37,556 nt of DNA from Rhizoclosmatium globosum (lineage: Eukaryota > Chytridiomycota > Chytridiomycetes > Chytridiales > Chytriomycetaceae): contig MCGO01000298.1 in NCBI GenBank assembly GCA_002104985.1, forward strand, positions 1 to 37,556. The letters run 5' to 3'. The notes below the pieces were generated by a model. It ran no database searches and was not told the DNA's origin. It worked only from the letters and a program-made list of their open reading frames with translations. Below, in pieces: positions 20,361 through 30,712 of this stretch (position 1 is the stretch's first letter; every line of letters begins with the position of its first letter). Both the position numbers and the translations under genes were made by a program.

Positions 20361-22490
20361 ATGGATGACGACAAACAGAAAACACCTGCACCTCACAACA
20401 AGTCCCCAACGTGTAGCCCAATAAGACGACGAAGGCGGCTCACTTTCTTGATCGCACTATTTATTCTGGCACTTTGGTTCTGGTTCCAAACATCCACCGC
20501 ATATCATCATTTTGCACTTCCAACAGACACGGACTTATCAAAAGCTCTCATTCGGACTGTAACTGTGACCAAAACAGTCACTGAAGCATACTCCAATCCA
20601 ACTGCTAGACCAACACCAGAACAACCCCACATTCGACAAATTACAAACCAAACACACCTGAATATATCCTCCCTCCTTCTCAAGTCTTCAGTCCCAATCA
20701 CACAATACAAAAAACAAATCCCAAACCTAATACTTCGAACATGGAAAACCTCATCGCGTTCAGAGATCTTCAATCCGAACACAACAAAAACAAACACATC
20801 CGATATTCCTGCCTGGTTTCAGTCATGGGAGGCGTTAAACCCGCAACATGTACAGCTCATCTTTTCAAACTCTGAGTCGGACCGCTTTGTGGAAGGATTC
20901 TTTTCTTCTTGGGTTGTACAATCCTACTATCGTCTTCCACGAACAGTCATGCGCTCAGACCTGGTCAGATACCTCCTCTTATACTATTTTGGTGGAATAT
21001 ACACGGATATGGATACACAGTGCCTTCAGCCAATATACAAATGGACTGCAGGACGGGATGGTGTTTCGGTTCTAATTGGTGTCGAGAACGCGCGTGGACG
21101 AAGAGATAATTTGAATCAGTGGACGATTGGTGCGGCGGCTGGGCATCCATTGTTGGCGATGGTTGTGTGGGATGTTGTGAATGGGATTCATAAATTGAGT
21201 GACGAGGAGTTGCGTGATCCCGGGAGGCTGTTGTATATTACTGGACCAGGGGTCTGGAAGCCGGCTGTGTATCGGTATTTGGAGGAAGTTGTTGGTATTG
21301 ATGGCGTTAGAGATGTGTCGTTTTTATGGGATGGTGAACGACTTTTTGGTAAGTTGCATCGATATTCGCTTCTTTCATTTGACGATTTGGCGTAGATGAT
21401 ATCATGATTCTAGGTAAAACACTTCTCAGTCCCTTGAATCCAGAGAATCCAAAGGCTCTTTCTATCCATTATGGTACTGGAAAATTGGAAGGAGGTTGGA
21501 AAACTATCAATGATACTTCGATATTGTATATTCCAAACCATCTATCTTCACTGCGCAGCTACGAGCTGTTTGAGCAGTCTGTTGAAGGTTGGACTCACAA
21601 ACCTCTTCTGAATAGCATTGTCTCCTCAAAAAATCCACCCACCAGCAGCAACATTCAAATCCCGAAGCAGATTGCTCAGATTTGGTGGACATCGGACTCA
21701 TCACTCCTGTCTTCATTCTATCAACGTATTCAATCGTCTTGGATACGCTTGAACCCTGGATACACATATACACTTTTTGAAGATACAAAGATGGATTCAT
21801 GGATCAAAAAATATGCTTCAGATCATGAAAAGAAAGTATATTTCAAAGCGGGTTTGTTGCATCAACGAGTCAGTGTCTTCAAGATTCTGTGGTTGATCAA
21901 GTCTGGCGGTGTTTTCGCAGATATTGATACCGAATGTTTACATCCAATCGATACATGGCGTTTAGGATTGGATGGAGTCGGTCTTGCCGTTGGAATCCAG
22001 GTATTTCCGTGCGTGTGAGTAACAACCAATTGACTTCATACTTTAGAACCAAACACAAACCCCCCTGCCACACATTGCAAAACACACCATTTTTTCTGCA
22101 CCAAATCACCCCCTCCTTGTATCGTACTTCAAAACACGTCTAGCTCCTTTCATATCGTCCACATCCAAAAAACAGCTCCGTGCAACACTGCCATACAAAC
22201 TCCTCCACCACGACTGGTTTGATGCACATCTCTTCACGTATTTGCGCGAAAAAGGTGGAATCGATCTTCCAAAGCAACTTCCGAACTGTTCGTGGGAATG
22301 CACCGTTCGTGTTGGAGATGTCGTATTATTTGGGCAGAGCATGTTTCGGCCAGATGATTTGGATCGAAATATCTCATTGGTCAAGAATTATGATTTGGTG
22401 TGGCATCGAGAGAGAACGTGGAGTGTTGGGTGGCCGGAACTGGAGGCAGACTTTGAGGAGAAAGTGGGGGACAATGAAAAAGGGAAATAA
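20361..22490 (+). CDS. Type II membrane glycosyltransferase with two GT32 (DXD) domains
   Basis: Exons 20361-21348, 21414-22000 and 22047-22490 give 672 residues. A basic RRRRR stretch precedes the transmembrane anchor (about 27-43). This is the layout of a Golgi type II glycosyltransferase. Domain 1 has IPNLILRTWKTS, SDLVRYLLLYYFGG and the DXD site D216-M217-D218, as in OCH1 and related GT32 enzymes. After LSIHYGTGKLEGGW, where single-domain enzymes usually end, a second copy begins with IPKQIAQIWWTS. It carries SGGVFADIDTECL with D499-I500-D501. In copy 2 the SDLVR motif upstream of DXD is replaced by VSVFK, so its activity is doubtful. Members typically transfer mannose or other sugars to glycoproteins or lipids. 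All phases agree. Confidence 0.85.
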
Positions 22491-22751
22491 ATTCTGAATA
22501 AATTCAGATGCCAAACAAAACAAGGTTTAAAAGTTGAGTATACTTTGGATCCCACGATTAAATGCACTTGAAAGTGGAAGCTGTGTGAACAGCCAACTCA
22601 GCGATCTAGATATTTTATGCTGGACATGTTTTGATAAAAAACATTATCAAAACATAACATTTACTGCCTTCGTTGAAATCGCAGTTTATTGTTCTATGGA
22701 TTTCAAAAACAATAGACACAATTAACAATCCCAATCTAAGAGGTCCTACAT

Positions 22752-25119
22752 TTACTTTGCATTCTCCTGCTCCGCCTTCTTGACAGCCTCCGCCTTCACT
22801 CGATGCCATGCACTCACCAAAACCCCTCTCACGTTATACACACTCTCCATATCCCGTGGCTGCTCATTATAACTCGTATCCACAGCTTTACATACAATCT
22901 CCACAGGACCTTCCTTCGTAACAGGTACAGAGGCCTCCCAATGCGTCCACGCCCATTCCTTCCCGGCTTCTTGTCCTGGTCGTGTCAGCTTAGCATCCGT
23001 CCACGTCTTTCCACCGTCAACCGAGACGTCCACACGAACGATTCCACGACCTCCTCCCGACCAAGCGAATCCTTTGATCCCAGTCGCGCGACCTTCAACA
23101 ACAGGTACAGTTTCGTTCGGCTGTGGAACAGTGACGCACGATTGGACAGGCATTTCTTGGATGCTTACAGCGGTGGAGTAATCGCTCTCTTCAAGAGTCT
23201 TGCTGGGTCCGAAGCCTTTGTAATCGCGTTGCTGCCAATGGGACTCGGATTCGTCTTCGGCGAGGGTTATTTTCGTTACCCATTTGACAGAACGAGCGGC
23301 TACGTGGCCGGGGACGAGAGCGCGGACGGGCCAGCCGTGGTCTTTTGGGAGGGGGGAGCCGTTCATTGCGAAAGTTAATAGACAGTCACCGCGTGGGTCT
23401 AGGGCTTTGTGGGATGGAATCGAGGCGCCGTATCTGTATTGTTATTTGGTTGGTAACAGTTAGATGCTGAAGGGAAGTAAAAGTTAATATTACCCTTCAG
23501 CACCGTGGAATTGGACGTGTTTGATCTTGTCAGCCCATTCTTTTGGAACTGGTCCGATACTTTGTTCAATAACGTCTTTTAGGAGAACTCCAGTCCATAT
23601 CGCGTTTGAGATTGCTCCTTGGGTCCATTGTAATCCTTTGACAGGCTTCGCATCGTGCATTTCTTTTCTTCTGTTTCCCGCGCATTGTAGTGTTGTCATA
23701 ACGTCATGGTGCTCAAATTTACGTTGCAAGTCTTTGAGTGTAAGTATGATTGGATCTGTTGCGAAATCATTATTAGTTGAAATGGATTTTAGGTTCTTTT
23801 CTCCAGTTCCAGAAATGACCTTAACCATCATTCGTCCATTGTAGCCCCCTTTTCCCCCCAACCATAAATAAACAAGGAAATATTAAGACATACCTTTCAC
23901 CCAAGGCGCATCAATCTCAAGTGTATATTCTTCCACATCAATCTCGGGCACAGGCAAATGATTTCTCACGAAAAACAAGTTATTTGGAGTCACAAAGTCA
24001 CGCGTCAAGAGTTCTGGCGGTGTTTCGGCGTTACAAGGGCGATCGGAGCGAGAAATGAGGAGAGGGTCACGGATTGGATCGTTTTCAAAGAGACGTTCGA
24101 GGGCGGAAGTAATGGCGGATTGGTCGTCACGGGTCGCGTTGTAGGTTGGGTCTTGGTCGGCGGGGATTAAGTTTCTGGTTGGATATGCCCAAGGTTAGGT
24201 GGTGTTTTAGGAAATCGTTTCGCTCTGAATGCCTTTCTTTCTTTTGTCCGACTTCAAAAGTGGACTGTTCATACCACGTAGTCTTTCCTAAACGCTCCAA
24301 GAAGATTCGTTTCAACTTCGAATTCAAGTTTCCAAACTTCATCAATTTGATTACTCCGCTAGCTATCATCTATCCTCAACTAAGAGATTAACAAATCCTC
24401 ACACTTTCTTCGTTACTCAGTCCATCTTCGAGAATTTCCACATCAGCCATTCAACAGTCTTTTCACCACTGTAACTCCACTCCACTACAATCTAGCCTGA
24501 TGTATGCTTACCCAATTCTGTAAGACTCCAAAAGCTCCTTAGTTTCAGGCGAGTTATGAAGCGAAAAGATGGCCCAGAAAGCATCAATAGAGTGTCCTGC
24601 AGCAAGAAGGATTCGTTCGCCACCCCTATCATCCAACGGTTAATACTTTAATAAAATGATAAAAAAAGCCAAAGAAAGTACGAACGGATGAATATCGACG
24701 AAATCGGTGATATCATAGACACCATCATTTGACGTGACCCAAATCCCCGTTTCCTTTGTAGTGTGGGAACGGACATCACCGCGGGTGAACAGAGATTGTT
24801 TTGATTCTTTTGGTGATTGGGTTTCGGTTTGAGAGGGAGCGTGTGGGTTTGAGTAGGAGTACAATGCTGCGAGAGAGATGCCGAGACCAAGACCAAGGCT
24901 GAGTTGGACGGTGGATGATTTGATCCAATTGGAAGAAGAGTGAGTAGTCTTGGAAGTAGCAGAAGTAGATGTAGACGAAGAGAAGGGTCTGAACAAAGAC
25001 GGTGTTGATGGTTGGTACAAGACCCTTGTCCCTCTGACACTAACAAGTCCCCTGTGTCCAAATAATGTCCCAGGAGACGGTGATGCTCCTTTCAACAAAG
25101 TTCTGCGCAGAGCCGACAT
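22752..25119 (-). CDS. SUOX: Mitochondrial sulfite oxidase with cytochrome b5 domain
   Basis: Exons 25119-24686, 24625-24512, 24174-23894, 23755-23494 and 23433-22752 give 590 residues. The order is that of animal sulfite oxidase. First comes an Arg/Ser-rich mitochondrial presequence, then a hydrophobic segment near 70-90. A cytochrome b5 domain follows, with heme ligands probably His144 (HPGG) and His168 (SLHN). The molybdenum-cofactor domain has NAETPPELLT and FFVRNHLPVP, and the Mo-ligand Cys301 sits in LQCAGNRR. A C-terminal dimerisation domain has WSGGGRGIVRVDVSVDGGKTW. The enzyme oxidises sulfite to sulfate in the intermembrane space and passes electrons to cytochrome c. The first donor is GTTCGT, which is weak, but the phase and the HPGGE motif require it. 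The second intron is unusually long. Confidence 0.92.
24175..24511 (-). other. Long sulfite-oxidase intron with coding-like segments
   Basis: This 337-nt intron is much longer than its neighbours. On the same strand it holds ATG followed by ADVEILEDGLSNEES (from about 24452), then a possible 44-nt intron with GTGAGG...CTAG ends. After that come codons for RSNQIDEVWKLEFEVE and more, to a stop. An overlapping 80-codon frame lies at 24369-24127. A nested small gene or an alternative exon is possible, but neither has a family match. Confidence 0.3.
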
Positions 25120-25797
25120 TCAAAATGAGATCAAAGAGAAACTCGAATCGTTGTAAATCAACGGTTTTGTCTAAACAACAACGTGGAAAATCTCAAAGGG
25201 AAATCACCTGATTCAATGACCTCCGATTTGCTCCGAGCATCACCCTTTCCTTTTTCCACTTCACCCTGCACTTCACCTTTGAAACTGAATCCACTTCCAT
25301 TATTTATCATTTAGAAATGTCACAAAGGAGAAGAAAGTGAGGTCCTTTTCCAACTAGCAACCGATGGGCGACAGGGATTTCCAATTACTTTGGAAACCGA
25401 TTTTGAAGAAGTTGATGGCTTGAGAGTCTTTCAAAGTGGAAGTGATAGCATCAACCACAGTCATAGATACACTTCAAATTTCATTGACGATATCAAATGA
25501 ATTATATCTGAATTATGTCGGCGAAACCCTGTTCTTGATTTCATCTTCTCTTCTGTTCGATGTGATTAACCCCTTCCTCTCCCAACTCCATTATTACAAA
25601 TCCAACCAACCAACGATGAACAAAACAATTTAAACGCGTGAGAGAGAAAGAGGGGCTCCTACGGTGGCACTATGCATTTGTCAGGAATCAGCCGCCCATG
25701 AGTTAGTTTTGAACTGATTGGACCACGAGCATTTCTTTGTGTGGCACGAAGAAAGAGGAAACCTCAACGAAAAAACACACCCACAAAACCAAATCAA
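25120..25797. other. Bidirectional intergenic region, SUOX / thiolase
   Basis: About 680 nt between two divergently transcribed genes. No open frame here looks genuine. It should hold both promoters and 5' leaders. I recognise no specific operator. Confidence 0.5.
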
Positions 25798-27505
25798 ATG
25801 TCATCGACTGATCGCGTCGCTTCTATTTCGCAGCACTTGGCTCCATCGGCCTCAGCTGCGCCTGCTTCAGCTGGTTCAAAGAGCAACTTGGGTGAGGGTC
25901 TTGCGAAAGAGAGGAACTCTCTGCGAAGGCGTTGCTAACCCTGTCTCTCTTCCTCGGATGCGAACAGCCAAGAGCCCAAAGAGCCCAGACGATGTCGTCA
26001 TTATCGCTGCTGTCCGTTCTCCACTCTGTAAGGGTGGACGCGGTGCCTTCAAGGAGACTGTGAGTGTGGCCCCACGTGTTTTCCTCAAAGCTCTTTTGAC
26101 AGCTTAACTGACTCGCTTCTCGTGTTTCTTTCGAAATAGCACCCTGAGTACATTATGGGAGAGGTCTTCAAGGTACGTTCTTCGCTTTGTTTCGCGGTTT
26201 TAAACCACACCAAAACTAACCCTCAAAACAAGGCGCTTATCCAAAAGACTGGAATTGAACCAGGAATTGTTCAAGATATCCAGGTTGGAAACGTGTTGAT
26301 GCCTGGTGCCGGTGTTACTACCGCCAGAATGGCTGCTTTGTATGGGTACGTTGACTTTTCATTACGAAACCGATTTCCAGCGCTGTGAAACTAAAGGAGC
26401 AAACTGAAAATAGAGGATTCCCAAACTCTGTCCCAGCTGTCGCTGTTAACCGTCAATGTTCCTCCGGTCTTGCTACTGTCGGTTCCGTTGCTGCCGCCAT
26501 CAAGGCCGGCTACATCGACGTTGGAATCGGTGCTGGTGTTGAGTCCATGTCTATGTACGTTTATTATCCTGAAAGTAGCAAGAAGCTAACCGTCCTTTGA
26601 TTCTCTCCAGGTACTACGGTCCAGGCGCTATGCCAACTGACCTCTCCCCAGAGGTCATGGCCTACGGCCCTGCCGCTGAAGTTATGACTCCAATGGGTAC
26701 AACTTCTGAAAACGTTGCCGAGCAATTCGGTGTCACCCGTGCCGAGCAAGACGCGTTCGCTCTCCGTTCCCACACCCTTGCTGCCAAGGCCGCCAAGGAA
26801 GGTCTCTTTAAGGAGGAGATTGTTCCAATTAAGCTCGCCGATGGAACTGTTGTCTCTGCCGACGACGGAATTCGTGTGCCAACTGCTGAGCTCCTCGCCA
26901 AGTTGAAGCCAGCCTTCAAGCCAAATGGATCTTCGACTGCCGGAAACTCTTCCCAGGTTACAGATGGAGCTGCGGCTGTCTTGCTTTGCCGACGTTCATA
27001 TGCTGAGAAGAAGGGATTGAAGCCAATTGCCCGGTTCCTTGGGTTCTCTGTTGTCGGTTGTCCACCAACCATTATGGGTATCGGACCAGCTGTTGCCATT
27101 CCTAAAGTTCTTGAGCAGACTGGCTTGGGAATTAACGATGTTGCCGTGTGGGAGATTAATGAGGCCTTTGCATCCCAGGCTGTGTACTGTGTCAAGAAGT
27201 TGGGCATCAACGTCGAGAAAGTGAATCCAAAGGGTGGAGCTATTGGTAAGTTTATCTATTCTTCTTTCAAATATATTCTTATTCTCCTCTCCTCTATCAG
27301 CTTTCGGTCACCCAATGGGAGCTACTGGTGCTAGACAGATTGCTACTCTCCTGCCAGAGTTGAGAAGACGCAAGGAAAAGTTTGGTGTTGTCAGCATGTG
27401 TGTTGGTATCGGTCTCGGTGTTGCCGCCGTCATTGGTGAGGTCTTGTTTGTTCTTTCCGTAAAGAGCTAACTTCGTTTTGGTGAATAGAAAACGAAGTCT
27501 TGTAA
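25798..27505 (+). CDS. POT1: Peroxisomal 3-ketoacyl-CoA thiolase
   Basis: Exons 25798-25891, 25968-26059, 26140-26172, 26233-26345, 26414-26554, 26611-27245, 27301-27435 and 27489-27505 give 419 residues. Thiolase cleaves 3-ketoacyl-CoA with CoA to release acetyl-CoA, the last step of beta-oxidation. The catalytic residues are visible: Cys126 in NRQCSSGL, the NEAFASQ and GHPMGATG blocks and SMCVGIGLG. Near the N-terminus RVASISQHL (residues 6-14) fits the PTS2 consensus, so import into peroxisomes by Pex7 is predicted. The last exon is only 17 nt. Using donor GTGAGG at 27436 gives the C-terminus IENEVL, whereas unspliced reading gives an atypical VLFVLSVKS tail. All eight exon phases agree. 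Confidence 0.94.
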
Positions 27506-27837
27506 TTTCTGTGACACCGTTTCCCCCCTGCTCTTTATTTTATTATGGTTTCGCTTGCCTTTCTTGTGCCAACCGCCAGGAACTGTTTTTAATAAACTCA
27601 ATCGTCATTGATTTTACTGTGTTAATGAGGTTTTGAGATTCCTGGTTCGCACCCATCTAGGTGAAGGACTTTAAATTGTCGCCCTTGCGTGCAGGATAGC
27701 GCTTGTTTCAAACGATTGTTTAAGCTTTATCATGTCAGGAAATAGTGAATGTGGGTAATCACAACCTGCAAGAAATTTTATTCTCATTTTATATTGCCAT
27801 TTCCTTAATAATTATAATATTGGTCTTTTTTCGTCAA
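27506..27837. other. Convergent 3' region, thiolase / TLC-like gene
   Basis: About 330 nt between two genes that end toward each other. It contains an AATAAA hexamer about 86 bases after the thiolase stop. I see no gene in it. Confidence 0.5.
27591..27596 (+). terminator. Candidate polyadenylation signal AATAAA of the thiolase gene
   Basis: An exact AATAAA hexamer lies in the 3' flank of the thiolase gene at a plausible distance, after a T-run. Fungal poly(A) signals are loose, so this is only a candidate. Confidence 0.35.
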
Positions 27838-28771
27838 TTATACATCGGTGCTTCCAAGTGAAGTGATGGAGGCACGAACTTTGTCCAATTCATATTCCTG
27901 GCTGGCAGTTGTTCCCTCCCGACGCTGGTCCTTCTTCTGAATTTTGACGTACACACCGTGGGCCCAATATTGGGTAACAGCCAAAACCGCTGTCATTACA
28001 GATGTGAAGATTGTCCATCCGTAGAAAATCGGGGTTAATTCGCGAAACACGGTTGTAACAAAATAACGCACAATAACAACAAAAAAGATGTTGACTGCGA
28101 GTCTGAAAATGGTCAAGGGCCAGATACTCACCATTCCAAAGAAGTGGGTGAGGGTTTGTGGGGCTTTGAATTGTCTGAGAATGAGGTAAAAGTGCGGGAT
28201 AAAGTCGACACTAGCGTGGAGAACTGCACTGGTTCCAGAGAGCATAATGTATTCGGTTAAGAGCAAATTATCCGTTGTTGCGAGGATAAGGTATGAGGCC
28301 GTCAGGGTAATAACGATGGCAGTGGTGTGGTGAATGATAAGCATTGTCTGCATTACACTGTAGTTGAAAAGAAGCTCGACAGTGTATGCCATGACGTAGT
28401 AGTAGTCGACAGCAATGATGACCTTAAAAGTGAAGCCTGGATTGTCATAAGCTGGAAATGTCTCATTTCCGACAATATTGCGAAGAACGGGAATAATGTA
28501 GAAAGCCCATAGCAAAAGGAAGGACAATAACTCTGGAATGGCGTGAAACAAGTGAAAGACGAGCTTCGTAGGTTTCTTGAATGAGGCTAGGTGTGGAAGT
28601 ATGTTGACAACAATAGTTTGTGCCAGTAGAAGGACTGGTGCAAACGAGACACCAATTAAGGCGAAAATGAGCTTCACGTCCATGAAGTCTGGAATGTTAA
28701 CTGCTTGTATCTGCAAATAGATGGGTCAGCCACCAGCATAAGGGCATTATCACTCCGACCTCCTGGCTCAT
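27838..28771 (-). CDS. TLC-like multi-pass membrane protein
   Basis: Exons 28771-28760 (MSQE) and 28710-27838 give 294 residues. If the weak donor GTCGGA is wrong, translation could instead start at the ATG at 28683. About seven hydrophobic helices are visible. The central part reads LIIHHTTAIVITL, then LTEYIMLSG, then HASVDFIPHFYLIL. The paired His, a later acidic residue and a His-x2-Val-Asp pattern resemble the TRAM-LAG1-CLN8 (TLC) domain of ceramide synthases and TMEM56-type proteins. The protein lacks a homeobox-like region and is not clearly a ceramide synthase. Location is probably the endoplasmic reticulum. The C-terminal tail is charged and soluble. The fold call is moderate, and function is open. 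Confidence 0.62.
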
Positions 28772-29247
28772 TGCTCGCAGACCTGATTTTGGGAACTGAG
28801 TTTTGCTTGCTACGCCATATGTATCCCTTTCCAGGTTTCTGAAGAAGATCGGATGTGGAGATCGGGTCAACATGTCCAAAAGTTCACGTTTTTCTTGGCT
28901 ACATTCTAATGACGGCAAAGGTGCAGGATGGCAGAAAGTATAGCTGAAGGAGGAAACTATAGGTACTTTTTGTGATTTTCTTTCGCGTTTTGGTTGCACA
29001 GCCACATCCAGCAGCAACGTCCAAAACATCAAGTGAAATGGAATTTCGGCTTCTTCGTGTTTTTGAAGGATGTTAATTGGGGCTGGCTGTCTTTTCGACT
29101 TTGCTGCAGCCTTCATGATCTAGGCTTGAGTGAAACCAACAAAAATGAAAGGCATTAACAGGAATTAACGTCCGTAAACTCAGTCAAGTGAACTCTATTT
29201 CCTGACGAATGTTTATATTATTATGATTTCATCATCCCGCATTCCTT
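28772..29247. other. Intergenic, no supported gene
   Basis: About 475 nt between the STYX-like stop and the TLC-like start, both on the minus strand. A 139-codon minus-strand open frame (29116-28697) runs through the promoter and into the TLC-like gene in the wrong frame. It shows no domain and is not called. Confidence 0.45.
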
Positions 29248-30506
29248 TCAATCTGACATGTCCATTCCGCCACTTCCAGAACCAGAACCACCAACACGGC
29301 CAGCATTCTGATGATCCCCATAATGATCGGCAAACTCATCATCTTCCTCCAACTGCCTCCGCTTTGCCCCTAACCGGTGAACAGCACCCGGAACAGAATT
29401 ATTTGGATCAAAAGGGGCGACGGGGTATGGAATGGGGGTTGGATGGTGTTGAGCAAGATTCTGGAGTCGTGCTTGGTATATAGGCTGGTATTCTCTCAGT
29501 TGCATTTTAAAGTTGTCATTTGGAGAGATGCAGAAGCGTCTGTTTTGGACATAGCTACAGTTGTTTTGGATGGAAGGGTGAGATGATTTGTAAATGTTAT
29601 TAGAAATGAGAGGCATACCCAAACGCGGTCGTGAAATCCCATTTCAAAGCTTCCATGAGATACGCCACGACAAAACAAGGGGACCGTGACATTCCGTTGT
29701 TACAGTAGACGAGGACTTTGTTTGCGGGATTTGAGAGAACTGCATCGAGAAAGTGCTTTGCGATTGGGAAATAGGGAATGAGGTTTTCAGAGAGCGAGTC
29801 CGTTACTTTTCTGTTTTGAGTGGAGGGTTTTAGTTGTTTTTGGTTTGGTTCTAGGGCTAGGCAGATATAGAGCCAGGGCAAGATTCCAACTCCTTCCTTC
29901 AGCCGAGTGCCCCATTTTAAATCCAAGCAACTGATTCCTGATGTAAGTGAATCCAAGACAGTCCCTTGTAACAACCAACCCTAAGAGGCACGCACATGTG
30001 TTGGTACACCAGTCCGTCGTGCACTTTCATAAACTTTGCCTCGTTTGCATCGGCGACTGCAAGAAGGTGTGTGATGCCAGTTGACGCGAGAAGGGCTCTG
30101 TCTCTCGCACAGGCGTATGGCCCAAGATACAGATTCGGTGAGATAAGCTGCATTTCCCGTCGCATGTCGTATCTAATTAATGTAGTTAGATGTTTGTTAA
30201 GTTGGTGTAGGATTGGGGTTTGAGTGGGACGTGGGTGAGTAAGGGGGTTAGGAAGAGGGAGGGACAGCTCCTTCTTATATTGAATCACAGCAAACGGACT
30301 CACTTCCAATCAACAACAGAGTCCTCATTGGATGGTGGGGCAATCATAAAGTCGTTCATCATGGCTGATCTGACAGGACAATGTTTCTGTTGAAGGTTTC
30401 TTCCTCTTTCTTTCTTCTGCTTTTTGCTCAACCCAACTCACCTTTCTTCAACGACGAGGGCTCGCTGAACTGGTACATTTACTGTAATCCTCACATCGTC
30501 CCCCAT
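29248..30506 (-). CDS. STYX: STYX-like dual-specificity phosphatase fold, catalytic Cys present
   Basis: Exons 30506-30442, 30369-30304, 30172-29996, 29810-29619 and 29554-29248 give 268 residues. STYX landmarks are ISPNLYLGPYACA, GITHLLAVAD, SENLIPYFPIAKHFLDA, AYLMEALKWDFTTAFGYVQ, NRRFCISPNDNFKMQL and EYQPIYQARL. The tail EEDDEFAD resembles the acidic C-terminus of animal STYX. The P-loop reads VYCNNGMSRSP, so Cys139 and Arg145 of the C-x5-R signature are both present. Animal STYX is a pseudophosphatase with Gly at the Cys position. The residue before Cys is Tyr rather than the common His. Animal STYX acts as an anchor for ERK and an F-box protein; whether this one catalyses is untested. The 177-nt third intron is well supported by phase. 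The C-terminus is Gly/Ser-rich. Confidence 0.87.
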
Positions 30507-30712
30507 TGTTGACTATGCTCTTGTTTTGGTCCAAATTACGGATTATTGGATAATTCAACCAACACTATCGGGTATTGAATCTCCCCAGGAATTCCCCAAA
30601 TTCTGCGCCCATTGTAAATATTTGGCTTAAGTAATGTCTACAGCATTGGAGGCAGTTACATACTATTGCGCACACATTTGGATTGATACATCTGAATATA
30701 TTCCAAGAACAC

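Noticed and set aside
24127..24369. 80-codon minus-strand frame overlapping the SUOX intron and exon 3
   Set aside because: It enters the sulfite oxidase exon in the wrong frame and has no family match.
27640..27690. GGTTCGCACCC resembling a tRNA T-arm
   Set aside because: No acceptor stem, D-arm or anticodon arm can be formed around it on either strand.
29820..29994. Extra STYX exon containing LDLK
   Set aside because: No donor gives the needed phase. A single 185-nt intron (29995-29811) joins VYQHI to KVTDS in frame and matches the family.
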